A stretch of DNA of 25,223 nt from NCBI GenBank assembly GCA_936943315.1, contig CAKZJM010000425.1, positions 1 through 25,223 of the forward strand, written 5' to 3'. Under the pieces are notes generated by a model. That model was not told the origin of the DNA and did no database searches. It saw nothing but the letters and a program-made list of their open reading frames with translations. Made by a program: the position numbers and the translations under genes. This document shows positions 6,951-14,867 of this stretch, one piece after another (the first letter of the stretch is position 1; each line of letters begins with the position of its first letter). The DNA is from an uncultured Methylophilus sp. Lineage in GTDB: Bacteria; Pseudomonadota; Gammaproteobacteria; Burkholderiales; Methylophilaceae.

Positions 6951-8039
6951 TCAGGTTTTCTGAATCACGATATTAGGGAATTTGGCGCTGTGATCCAGGC
7001 TGGCAATCGCAATCTTGCTGGCGGCTTTGCGGGCGATTTCTTTATAAGTGTTGGAAACCGCGCTCTCTGGCGCAGCCACGACTGTGGGCTGGCCGCCATC
7101 TGCCTGCATGCGGATATTGATATCCAGTGGCAGGCTGCCCAGTAAGTCTACCTGGTAGTCCTTTGCCATCACTGCGCCGCCGCCTGCGCCAAAAATATGT
7201 TCTTCATGGCCGCAATTTGAGCAGATATGTGTGCTCATGTTTTCGACAATGCCTAAAATGGGGATGCCGACTTTTTCAAACATTTTAAGGCCTTTACGGG
7301 CATCGAGCAGGGCAATGTCTTGAGGTGTGGTGACGATAATGGCGCCGGTGACTGGAATTTTTTGCGCCAGGGTCAGCTGGATATCGCCCGTACCCGGCGG
7401 CAGGTCAATCACCAGATAATCGAGGTCTTGCCAGCGGGTATCGCGCAACAATTGCTCCAGCGCACCCGTGACCATAGGGCCGCGCCAAACCATGGGTGTA
7501 TCGGTGTCCACCAGAAAGCCAATACTCATGGCCTGGATGCCATGCGCGCGCATGGGCTCAATGCTCTTGCCATCGGCGCTGTCAGGGCGGCCTGAAATGC
7601 CGAGCATTTGTGGCTGGCTGGGGCCGTAAATATCTGCATCCAGCAAGCCGACGGTGGCACCTTCGGCAGCCAGGGCGAGTGCCAGGTTAACCGACGTGGT
7701 AGATTTACCTACCCCCCCTTTGCCAGAGGCGACCGCAATCACGTTTTTCACATTTGGCAGCAAATTGACGCCGCGTTGCACGCTATGCGCCACGATGCGG
7801 CAACCGACATTCACCGTGATCTTGCCCACGCCGTCCATGCTTTTCAGGGCGTCAGTCACCTGCTCGCGGATACTCTCTAATTGTGTTTGTGCCGGATAGC
7901 CAAGTACCACATCCAGGCTGACATCGTTGCCATTGATCTGGATGTTTTTGATGGATTTTGCACTGATAAAATCTTTGCCGGTATTGGGGTCTATGCAAAG
8001 TGTTAAGGTGCTTTGAATGAGTAATTCGCTGATGGCCAT
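6951..8039 (-). CDS. apbC: Mrp/ApbC family iron-sulfur cluster carrier ATPase
   Basis: This 362-residue P-loop NTPase of the Mrp/NBP35 family binds a [4Fe-4S] cluster at a dimer interface and transfers it to apo-proteins in the cytoplasm. Residues 1 to about 80 form an MIP18/DUF59-type domain. The deviant Walker A motif GKGGVGKST is at 106-114, and DADIYGPSQPQMLG near 134-147 and DLPPGTGD near 212-219 follow. The cluster-ligand pair CSNC is at 273-276. The start ATG has AGGG upstream on the minus strand. In E. coli and many other bacteria mrp sits next to and divergent from metG. Here the same relative orientation is kept, but a glycosyltransferase and a fasciclin gene lie between them. An 8-bp inverted repeat (8052-8059 with 8085-8092) lies in its leader. 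Confidence 0.93.
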   Translation of the reverse strand: MAISELLIQSTLTLCIDPNTGKDFISAKSIKNIQINGNDVSLDVVLGYPAQTQLESIREQVTDALKSMDGVGKITVNVGCRIVAHSVQRGVNLLPNVKNVIAVASGKGGVGKSTTSVNLALALAAEGATVGLLDADIYGPSQPQMLGISGRPDSADGKSIEPMRAHGIQAMSIGFLVDTDTPMVWRGPMVTGALEQLLRDTRWQDLDYLVIDLPPGTGDIQLTLAQKIPVTGAIIVTTPQDIALLDARKGLKMFEKVGIPILGIVENMSTHICSNCGHEEHIFGAGGGAVMAKDYQVDLLGSLPLDINIRMQADGGQPTVVAAPESAVSNTYKEIARKAASKIAIASLDHSAKFPNIVIQKT

Positions 8040-8084
8040 GCCTGATATCCCTGCGGTAATGCCTGACTAATTAGATCGGGTATT

Positions 8085-9131
8085 TTACCGCATTGGGGTG
8101 CGTTCGTCATGTTGCATCTGGTAGGGCAGGTGCCAGGTTTGCCCGGCAGATTTATGATAATGATATTGAAAGGTATCAAAGCAATGTGACCAACTCCATA
8201 AACGACGCGCTTTGAGAAGGATGGCCGCTTTATCTAAAGCCTGGCAGCGCATAATGGCCTGCTTGAGGTCGTGATGCAATATCCCGGAAAACCCTTGCTC
8301 AACCACATCTTTGGGCCCGGTGACATTAAACGCCGCCACAGGTAAGCCATTGCACATCGCTTCTATCATGACGATGCCAAAAGTATCTGTGCGCGACGGG
8401 AAGGCAAACACATCCTGCTGCGCATAGAGTTGCGCCAGCGCTTCACCATAGCGATAGCCGACAAAATGCACGCGCGGATATTTCTGCTTGAGTTCATTTA
8501 AATAGGGGCCACTGCCAGCGATGGTAATCTCAAACTCATCCTGGTAAACACACAACGCATCCAGGTTTTTCTCTTTGCTGACCCGCCCGACATTCAATAC
8601 GCGCAGTTTTCCGTTCGCTGGCAGGTTGGGGGATGCACTCATTAACTGCTCGGAGACGCCGCGCGACCAGATCACCAAATTGCGGAAACCTTGATTCACT
8701 AACGTCTGCCGCATCCCTTCTGTGGTCACAAACGTTGTCAGCGCCCCGTGGTGAAACCAGCGTAAATAAGCATAGGTCCACCGCGACGGGATGCGCCACA
8801 TGCATTCCAGATACTCTGGAAAGCGCGTGTGATAAGCCGTGGTGTAAGGCTTGCGGTTTAGTGTACACCATAGGCGCGCCACCAGGCCCATCAAGCCCTC
8901 GGTGGCAATATGCAATTGCGAGGGTTGCATGCGGCCCAATGTCCGCCACAATCGGAATGGCTGCAAGCTCAGCTGGATTTCGGGGTAAAACGGTAAGGGC
9001 ATCCAGCGGAACAAGCTGGGATGCAACACCCTGAAACGCAAATGGCGTGACCGGGCAACGCGGCGCAAATTTTTATAGGTCGTCGAAACACCATTGGTTT
9101 GCTGGAAGGTGTCGGTCACAATCAACATCAT
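8085..9131 (-). CDS. Glycosyltransferase family 4 (GT-B fold)
   Basis: This 348-residue retaining glycosyltransferase probably transfers a sugar from a nucleotide donor to a lipid or glycan acceptor at the cytoplasmic face of the inner membrane. The N-terminal half begins VTDTFQQTNGVSTTYKNL, the acceptor-side start of GT4 enzymes (usually written ...NGV..T). The C-terminal donor domain starts at VLNVGRVSKEKNLD. It contains FPSRTDTFGIVMIEA, the E-x7-E motif with D in the first position, as in the subgroup related to GDP-mannose-dependent alpha-mannosyltransferases. The exact donor and product cannot be read. No other envelope-glycan genes are nearby. Of the two adjacent ATGs, the first (9131) has GGAG 8 bases upstream. 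The stop codon lies inside the inverted repeat that precedes mrp. Confidence 0.85.
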   Translation of the reverse strand: MMLIVTDTFQQTNGVSTTYKNLRRVARSRHLRFRVLHPSLFRWMPLPFYPEIQLSLQPFRLWRTLGRMQPSQLHIATEGLMGLVARLWCTLNRKPYTTAYHTRFPEYLECMWRIPSRWTYAYLRWFHHGALTTFVTTEGMRQTLVNQGFRNLVIWSRGVSEQLMSASPNLPANGKLRVLNVGRVSKEKNLDALCVYQDEFEITIAGSGPYLNELKQKYPRVHFVGYRYGEALAQLYAQQDVFAFPSRTDTFGIVMIEAMCNGLPVAAFNVTGPKDVVEQGFSGILHHDLKQAIMRCQALDKAAILLKARRLWSWSHCFDTFQYHYHKSAGQTWHLPYQMQHDERTPMR

Positions 9132-9366
9132 GCACTACGCTCCGCATAGAAGGTTGATGTATGTTGGCAAGCTTAAATGACGGGTTGATGACTATTTAAT
9201 TGTTTTATGGCGACGGTGTTCTGCACTGCAGTATAGGTGGTCAGCTCGCTGTAAGCTTCAGGCCGTATGCGGTAAGTTAGGCGTAAGCCTGGCTTGCTAA
9301 GGTAAGCACATCGAAGACAGCAGTATTCAGCACGCAGTCTCGGTTTTACTTATCAGGAGAACAAGT

Positions 9367-9825
9367 ATGAACAAATTATTCGCTTTGACTTTTTTGGCCT
9401 TTAGCCTTGCTAACCATGCCAACGCAGACACCTTGTTGGAAACCGCTCAGCAGGATGGCAATTTCAAGACCTTTGTAAAAGCCGTCAAATCTGCCGGGCT
9501 TGAAGAAACGCTCAATGAAAAAGGCCCCATCACCTTGTTTGCCCCCAATGATGCTGCCTTCGCCAAGCTGCCCAAAGCTAAGCTCAATGCCCTGATGGCG
9601 AATCCCGCTGAGCTGAAAAAAGTGCTCAGCTACCATATTTATCCCGGCAAAGTGACCCAGGCGGATGTTAGCGCCGGAAAAATCAAATCGCTCGAAGGTG
9701 CAGATTTGAAGCTTTCCGTTACTGATGGCGTAAAAGTCGACAACGTGAAAGTGGTCGGGGATGAAATCAACGCCGATAATGGCGTCATCCATACCATGAG
9801 CGCGGTGCTGATTCCAAAAGGCTAA
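9367..9825 (+). CDS. Secreted fasciclin (FAS1) domain protein
   Basis: This 152-residue protein has a clear Sec signal peptide (MNKLFALTFLAFSLANHANA, cleaved before DTLLE) and then a single FAS1 domain filling the rest. The two conserved FAS1 blocks are TLFAPNDAAFAKLP (H1) near residue 56 and ADNGVIHTMSAVLIP (H2) near the C-terminus, with the YHIYPGKV segment between them. FAS1 proteins mediate adhesion or matrix contacts. Bacterial single-domain members are usually periplasmic or secreted with unknown ligands. AGGAGA precedes the ATG by 6 bases, and a strong terminator follows 27 bases after the stop, so it is a single-gene unit. The 235 bases upstream hold its promoter and that of the divergent glycosyltransferase; I could not fix either precisely. 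Confidence 0.92.
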   Translation: MNKLFALTFLAFSLANHANADTLLETAQQDGNFKTFVKAVKSAGLEETLNEKGPITLFAPNDAAFAKLPKAKLNALMANPAELKKVLSYHIYPGKVTQADVSAGKIKSLEGADLKLSVTDGVKVDNVKVVGDEINADNGVIHTMSAVLIPKG

Positions 9826-9852
9826 CGAAGCGCCTGAGAATGCGTCTGTAAG

Positions 9853-9872
9853 AGCCCTGTTCGCGCAGGGCT
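9853..9872 (+). terminator. Terminator of the fasciclin gene
   Basis: AGCCCTG and CAGGGCT form a 7-bp stem around TTCGCG, followed by TTTTAATTT. It is a clean rho-independent terminator. Confidence 0.85.
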
Positions 9873-9990
9873 TTTTAATTTGAAAGCGCCATTTTTTAAT
9901 GCTGGCTCGGGGAGGGCAGTCTGTTTCCTCCCGAACGGCAAGTACGCAAGGGCGAGGCCGTTGCATTATCTGCATAGATAATCGCTTAAA

Positions 9991-10030
9991 GGCCGGAGTG
10001 TTTGCTAAAATAGCGGTTTTTATTCCGGCC
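9991..10030 (+). promoter_or_regulatory. metG promoter region with flanking inverted repeat
   Basis: GGCCGGA (9991-9997) and TCCGGCC (10024-10030) are perfect inverted repeats around a -10-like TAAAAT at 10006-10011. The predicted transcript would start near 10018, leaving a leader of only about 20 bases. The right arm lies just before the metG start codon. The -35 is not recognisable. Confidence 0.4.
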
Positions 10031-10038
10031 CTGTTTTC

Positions 10039-12102
10039 ATGACACGCAAAATTCTGGTCACTTCCGCCTTACCTTATGCCAATGGCAGTATCCATTTGGG
10101 GCATTTGGTCGAGTATATCCAAACCGATATCTGGGTGCGTTTTCAAAAAATGCAGGGGCATACGGTGCATTACGTGTGTGCGGATGATACCCACGGCACG
10201 CCGATTATGTTGCGTGCGGAAAAAGAGGGGATGACGCCAGAAGCACTGATTGAGAAGGTGCATGCTGAGCATAGCCAGGATTTCGCCGAGTTTCTGGTGC
10301 AGTTTGATAACTATTACTCCACCAACTCAGAAGAGAACCGTCAGCTCTCCGGCAATATTTACCGTGCGCTGAAGGCCAACGGCAAAATCGCGACCAAAAC
10401 CATAGAGCAGTATTTTGATCCGGTCAAAAGCATGTTTTTGCCGGACCGCTTTATTAAAGGCGAGTGCCCGAAATGCCACGCCAAAGATCAGTATGGGGAT
10501 AACTGTGAAGTGTGCGGTTCCACCTACAGTCCGACCGATTTATTGAACCCTTATTCAGCGGTGTCTGGCGCCACACCGGTGCGCAAGGAGACTGAACACT
10601 ACTTTTTTAAACTGAGCGAGTGTGCGGACTTTTTGCGTGACTGGACGCGATCTGGCACCTTGCAAGCTGAAGCCGCCAACAAGATGAGCGAGTGGGTGGG
10701 CGAAACGGGCGAGAATAAGCTTTCAGACTGGGATATTTCGCGTGATGCGCCTTATTTCGGTTTTGAAATTCCGGACGCACCAGGCAAGTATTTCTATGTC
10801 TGGCTGGATGCGCCGATTGGTTATATGGCCAGCTTTAAAAATCTGTGTTCCAAAGTTGGTTTAGACTTTGATGAATACTGGAAAAAGGATTCTTCTACCG
10901 AGTTGTATCATTTTATCGGTAAAGATATCCTGTATTTCCATGCCTTGTTCTGGCCAGCAACGCTGGAATATTCCGGTCACCGCACGCCAACGCAGGTGTT
11001 TGCGCATGGTTTCCTGACCGTGAATGGCGAGAAGATGTCCAAGTCGCGCGGGACGTTTATCACTGCACGCAGCTACCTTGAGCATGTCAAAAATCCGGAA
11101 TATCTGCGTTATTACTATGCGGCCAAGCTGAATGGCAGTATGGAAGACATCGACCTGAACCTTGAAGATTTTGTGGCGAGGGTGAATAGTGACTTGGTGG
11201 GTAAATATATCAATATCGCCAGCCGTACGGCCGGGTTTATTGCCAAAAAATTTGATAACAAGCTGATTGCTGCCCAGCATGCCGTGATTGATGAGATGCG
11301 TGCCGCGGCGCCTGCCATTGCTGAAGCGTTTGCAGCGCGTGATTTTGCGCGCGCTTTACGCGAGATCATGAAGTTGACTGATGCTGCCAATGCTTATGTG
11401 GCGGAGGCTGCGCCATGGGTGGTGGCGAAGGACGACACTAAGGCCGCAGAGTTACATGCGATTTGCAGCAATGCACTGGAAATGTTCCGCCTGCTGACGA
11501 TTTACCTCAAGCCGGTATTGCCAAATATTGCGGCAGCCGTTGAAGCGTTCTTGAATGTGCCACCTTTAACATGGGCAGATGTGACGCAGGGCCTTGGGGC
11601 ACAAACCATACAAGCTTACAGCCATATGGTGACCCGTCTCGAAGGCAAGCAAATCGAAGCCATGGTTGAAGCGAATAAAGAAAATCTGCAAGCCGCTGCG
11701 CCAGCCAAAGGAGAGAATAAAGTGGATGCGAAAGCTGAAACTAAAGCCGAGGTCAAATCGTCAGAAGAGGGCGACTATATTTCGATTGATGACTTTACCA
11801 AGGTTGATCTACGCATCGCCAAGATTGTGAGTGCCGAGCATGTAGAGGGGGCTGAAAAGCTGCTCAAATTATTGCTCGATATCGGCGAGGAAAAACCACG
11901 CCAGGTGTTCGCAGGCATCAAGTCTGCATATGATCCGGCAGCCTTGGTTGGGCGTTTAACGGTTATGGTGGCCAATCTGGCACCCCGCAAAATGAAATTT
12001 GGCATGAGTGAGGGCATGGTGCTGGCTGCGAGTGACGAACGTGGCGGACCTTACATTCTCTCACCAGACAGTGGTGCCCAAGCCGGGATGCGCGTAAAGT
12101 AA
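10039..12102 (+). CDS. metG: Methionyl-tRNA synthetase
   Basis: This 687-residue class I aminoacyl-tRNA synthetase charges tRNA-Met with methionine. The HIGH motif appears as HLGH at 19-22 and the KMSKS motif at 332-336. Four zinc-knuckle cysteines lie at 143, 146, 156 and 159 (CPKC, CEVC), placing it with the E. coli-type long enzymes. After the anticodon-binding helices there is a charged linker rich in K, E and A (about 555-575). The C-terminal tRNA-binding OB-fold (EMAP/Trbp111-like) starts at about YISIDDFTKVD. The ATG at 10039 gives the family N-terminus (ILVTSALPYANGSIHLGH). No good Shine-Dalgarno precedes it, which is unusual for a highly expressed gene. Confidence 0.97.
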   Translation: MTRKILVTSALPYANGSIHLGHLVEYIQTDIWVRFQKMQGHTVHYVCADDTHGTPIMLRAEKEGMTPEALIEKVHAEHSQDFAEFLVQFDNYYSTNSEENRQLSGNIYRALKANGKIATKTIEQYFDPVKSMFLPDRFIKGECPKCHAKDQYGDNCEVCGSTYSPTDLLNPYSAVSGATPVRKETEHYFFKLSECADFLRDWTRSGTLQAEAANKMSEWVGETGENKLSDWDISRDAPYFGFEIPDAPGKYFYVWLDAPIGYMASFKNLCSKVGLDFDEYWKKDSSTELYHFIGKDILYFHALFWPATLEYSGHRTPTQVFAHGFLTVNGEKMSKSRGTFITARSYLEHVKNPEYLRYYYAAKLNGSMEDIDLNLEDFVARVNSDLVGKYINIASRTAGFIAKKFDNKLIAAQHAVIDEMRAAAPAIAEAFAARDFARALREIMKLTDAANAYVAEAAPWVVAKDDTKAAELHAICSNALEMFRLLTIYLKPVLPNIAAAVEAFLNVPPLTWADVTQGLGAQTIQAYSHMVTRLEGKQIEAMVEANKENLQAAAPAKGENKVDAKAETKAEVKSSEEGDYISIDDFTKVDLRIAKIVSAEHVEGAEKLLKLLLDIGEEKPRQVFAGIKSAYDPAALVGRLTVMVANLAPRKMKFGMSEGMVLAASDERGGPYILSPDSGAQAGMRVK

Positions 12103-12239
12103 GCATCGCGCCTGTGACGCGTGTGATGGCTTTGATCTGCTAGTTTCGCAGGCGATGTTCTATGGTTTGATTGCGCTAAATCAAGAAAATAAAGTCGTTT
12201 TGTCGCTCTAATGACTGCCTGAAAAAGCCAGCTAAGGCC
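12103..12239. other. Intergenic region between metG and the ccoI promoter
   Basis: I see no open reading frame with a ribosome binding site and no strong terminator here. A TTGATT (12167-12172) and an AATCAA (12179-12184) resemble FNR half-sites, but their spacing (6 bases between 6-mers) is wrong for an FNR dimer. Confidence 0.5.
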
Positions 12240-12273
12240 TTGATTTACATTATATTGAATCATATAATGTAAA
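12240..12273 (+). promoter_or_regulatory. ccoIS promoter with perfect palindromic operator
   Basis: The -35 TTGATT (12240-12245) and the -10 TATAAT (12263-12268) are exactly 17 bases apart, an excellent sigma70 promoter starting near 12275. Laid over it is a perfect palindrome: TTTACATTATAT (12244-12255), a 6-base spacer TGAATC, and ATATAATGTAAA (12262-12273). The palindrome covers the spacer and the whole -10, as expected for a repressor operator. It does not match an FNR box. I do not recognise the regulator. Confidence 0.7.
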
Positions 12274-12310
12274 GTTGTATATTGTCCCAGGAGGGGATAC
12301 ACCTAAGGTA

Positions 12311-14605
12311 ATGTCAAACACGCCATCATATAGCAGCGCTAACCCGTGGCAGGGACTGGACATCCAGTCGGAATGGGAGCGTTTTAGCCAGCGTGAAACA
12401 TCATTACCTCATGTTTGGATCTCGCATGTTTGGGTGGACCACATGAATTGCGCCGCATGCAGCGGACGCATCGAACATTCGATTAAATCTCTTCCTGGTG
12501 TTCTTTCTGTGCACGCCAGTGCCGCCTCCAAACGAGTCCGTGTCGTTTGGGATGCTCAAAAAATTTCCCCTTCACAATGGTTTGCCAATTTAAACGAGAT
12601 TGGCTATCCCGCTTTACCCGTCAACGAATACAGCGCTATTTCTGACCGAACCGTGCAGCAACGCAAGATGCTTTGGCGGCTGGTCGTCGCCGTCTTCTGC
12701 ATGATGCAGGTCATGATGTATGCCTATCCGACCTACACCGCCAGCAGCAATGACATGGCGCCCGACATGGTGCAGCTGATGAAGTGGGCTTCATGGGTGC
12801 TAACTTTGCCGGTGATGCTGTTTTCTGCCACCCCATTTTTGTCCCAGGCCTGGGCGAGCCTCAAGCAACGCCAGTTAGGCATGGATGTGCCGGTGTCACT
12901 CGGCATTGTGGCGGCTTTTGTGATGAGCACGCTGGCGACATTTGCGCCTGGTGGCTGGTGGGGCGATGTGGTTTATTACGACTCACTGACCATGTTTGTG
13001 AGCTTTCTGCTTATTGGCCGCTGGCTGGATGTCAAACTGCGTAACCGCACCGCGGGGGCGCTTGAAAACATGATGAGGCGTTTGCCCAATGCCGTCCTCA
13101 AGAAGAGTGACGCAGGTGAATGGGTGCAAATTGCAGCCAGCAATATCAATGTCGGTGATGTCTTGTATGTGCGGCCGGGCGAAGTCTTTGCGGCCGATGG
13201 CAAGGTGCTGGCTGGTAACACCAGTGCCGATGAATCCATGCTGACCGGGGAATCTGACCCGGTGATGAAGCCGCTGGGCGCCAGCGTGATTGCGGGTTCG
13301 GGTAATTTAACCTCAGCCATTGAAATGCAAGTAGAGCAGGTAGGTGAGGGTACGCAGTACCATGCCCTGGTGAACCTGATGGCGTCTGCCTCAACCGAAA
13401 AACCGGGGATTGCCCTGCTGGCAGATAAAGTGGCGCAGCCTTTTTTATGGGGCGTGCTGCTGGCGGCGATCTATGCGGTGATCTATTGGTGGACGACTGA
13501 TCCGGCCAAGGCGATCATGTCTGCGGTGGCTGTACTGGTTGTGACTTGCCCGTGTGCTTTATCCCTGGCAACCCCTGCTGCCATGCTCGCCAGCGCCGGT
13601 ACATTTGCCAAAGGTGGTATTCTGATCCGTCGTTTGCAGGCGATACAGGCTATCAGCGAAGTGGATACCATTGTCTTTGATAAAACCGGCACCCTGACTG
13701 AAAACCTGCAACAAGTTACCCTCGAAGACAGTCATGCTTCGTGGGACCGCCAGTGGATACTGGATGTAATTGCAACCATGAGCCGGGATTCGTTGCATCC
13801 TGTAGCAAAAGCGCTACATGGCTTTGCCTTGCAACATGATGCGCAGGATCAGCTGGTCATGCAGGACTGGCAAGAGATTGTCGGGGGTGGCATGTCTGCT
13901 ACGTTTCATGCACCAAATGGCACATTACTGCCAGTGAAGCTAGGCAATGCTGAGTTTTGTGGTGTTAGCTGTGAAGCCGAGAGTGAAGCGCTGCGCCAGG
14001 TGTATGTCACCTCGGGTGAAATTATGCTGGCAAGGCTGTCTTTGACCGAGCAAGTCAAACCGCATGCAAGGGCAGCAATTTCACAATTAATTGCACATGG
14101 GCTTGATATTCAACTGTTATCTGGTGATAGAATAGCGCCCGTTAAAAACCTTGCGTCGCAACTGGGCATCCAGAACGCGGCCGGGTTACAAAAAGCAGAA
14201 GATAAGCTGCAGCACGTAAAGTTGCTGCAACAACAGGGGCGGAAAGTGTTAATGGTTGGTGATGGTTTGAATGACGGCCCTGTCATTGCAGCAGCGCATA
14301 CTTCTATTGCAATGGGTTCCGGCGTCCCTTTGACGCAGGCACAGGCCGATATGGTGGTATTGGGCAATGATATCGGTGTGCTGGTTTCGCTCATTTCGCA
14401 TTGTAAAAAAACCATCCTCATCGTAAAACAGAATTTGTTATGGGCGGCGTTGTATAACGCGGCCGGAGTGCCTTTGGCGATTTTGGGCCTGTTACCTGCC
14501 TGGCTAGCCGGGTTGGGCATGGCGACCAGTTCGCTCTTGGTGTTGCTGAATGCATTGCGTCTCACAGACTGGGATAAGTCCGGTTGGCAGAAAGGTCAGG
14601 CATAG
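12311..14605 (+). CDS. ccoI: Copper-translocating P1B-type ATPase of cbb3 oxidase assembly
   Basis: This 764-residue inner-membrane pump is inferred to export Cu+ for loading the CuB centre of cbb3 oxidase (CcoI/FixI branch), because ccoS follows it directly and ccoNOQP follow that. One N-terminal heavy-metal-associated domain carries MNCAAC at 45-50. The actuator loop has TGES at 312-315, the transmembrane metal site CPC is at 413-415, the phosphorylation motif DKTGT at 457-461, the N-domain HP at about 496-497 and the hinge GDGLND at 650-655. There is no extra cysteine-rich segment before the metal-binding domain. The frame is open from a TTG at 12275, but that is the predicted transcription start, so I use the ATG at 12311. 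Its ribosome binding site is poor: AAGG ends 2 bases before it, and AGGAGG (12289-12294) is 16 bases away. Confidence 0.92.
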   Translation: MSNTPSYSSANPWQGLDIQSEWERFSQRETSLPHVWISHVWVDHMNCAACSGRIEHSIKSLPGVLSVHASAASKRVRVVWDAQKISPSQWFANLNEIGYPALPVNEYSAISDRTVQQRKMLWRLVVAVFCMMQVMMYAYPTYTASSNDMAPDMVQLMKWASWVLTLPVMLFSATPFLSQAWASLKQRQLGMDVPVSLGIVAAFVMSTLATFAPGGWWGDVVYYDSLTMFVSFLLIGRWLDVKLRNRTAGALENMMRRLPNAVLKKSDAGEWVQIAASNINVGDVLYVRPGEVFAADGKVLAGNTSADESMLTGESDPVMKPLGASVIAGSGNLTSAIEMQVEQVGEGTQYHALVNLMASASTEKPGIALLADKVAQPFLWGVLLAAIYAVIYWWTTDPAKAIMSAVAVLVVTCPCALSLATPAAMLASAGTFAKGGILIRRLQAIQAISEVDTIVFDKTGTLTENLQQVTLEDSHASWDRQWILDVIATMSRDSLHPVAKALHGFALQHDAQDQLVMQDWQEIVGGGMSATFHAPNGTLLPVKLGNAEFCGVSCEAESEALRQVYVTSGEIMLARLSLTEQVKPHARAAISQLIAHGLDIQLLSGDRIAPVKNLASQLGIQNAAGLQKAEDKLQHVKLLQQQGRKVLMVGDGLNDGPVIAAAHTSIAMGSGVPLTQAQADMVVLGNDIGVLVSLISHCKKTILIVKQNLLWAALYNAAGVPLAILGLLPAWLAGLGMATSSLLVLLNALRLTDWDKSGWQKGQA

Positions 14606-14606
14606 C

Positions 14607-14744
14607 ATGGAAATAGCATTTTTATTGATCCCGCTGGCGGTGATGCTGGTGTTTGTGATTCTGGGTGGCCTGTGGTGGGCAATCCAGACCGGGCAGTTTG
14701 AAGACCTGGAAGAAGAAGGATCCAGAATTCTCGAGCATGATTGA
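14607..14744 (+). CDS. ccoS: cbb3 oxidase maturation protein CcoS
   Basis: This 45-residue membrane protein has one transmembrane helix (about residues 4-26) followed by WWAIQTGQFEDLEEEG, the conserved CcoS tail. CcoS is required for cofactor insertion, notably haem and copper, into CcoN in studied bacteria. The ATG lies 1 base after the ccoI stop, so the two are translationally coupled. The frame extends upstream into ccoI to 14550, but the ATG at 14607 gives the exact family length and N-terminus. It is the last gene before the FNR-controlled ccoN promoter. Confidence 0.9.
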   Translation: MEIAFLLIPLAVMLVFVILGGLWWAIQTGQFEDLEEEGSRILEHD

Positions 14745-14760
14745 GGATTCTTGAACACGA

Positions 14761-14802
14761 TTGATATGTATCAAATCTGATTTGTGATGTCTCTGAGATC
14801 AT
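14761..14802 (+). promoter_or_regulatory. FNR-dependent promoter of ccoN
   Basis: TTGATATGTATCAA at 14761-14774 is a perfect FNR box (TTGAT-N4-ATCAA). A -10-like GATCAT at 14797-14802 (4 of 6 consensus bases) is centred 32 bases from the box centre. This puts the box at about -41.5 from a start near 14809, the class II activation position. The leader then runs about 59 bases to the ccoN ATG. Confidence 0.85.
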
Positions 14803-14821
14803 CAGCGATGAACAATTAGAG

Positions 14822-14850
14822 GTTTGTTTTAGTGTTGGGTGTTTGTTTTA
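14822..14850 (+). repeat. Short direct repeat in the ccoN leader
   Basis: GTTTGTTTTA occurs at 14822-14831 and again at 14841-14850, a 10-base direct repeat with a 19-base period. It makes the 5' leader of the ccoN transcript U-rich. It could be chance or an RNA-binding (Hfq-like) platform. No function is assigned. Confidence 0.35.
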
Positions 14851-14867
14851 ATCATTGGGAGAAATCC

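Noticed and set aside
9376..9975. 199-residue minus-strand frame opposite the fasciclin gene
   Set aside because: The plus strand has a ribosome binding site, signal peptide, complete FAS1 domain and terminator, so the minus frame is a shadow.
12167..12184. FNR-like TTGATT...AATCAA before ccoI
   Set aside because: The half-sites are separated by too many bases for an FNR dimer (4 are needed between TTGAT and ATCAA; here there are 8).
12275..12310. TTG start for ccoI giving a longer protein
   Set aside because: It coincides with the predicted transcription start, and the AGGAGG lies downstream of it. The ATG at 12311 is used instead.
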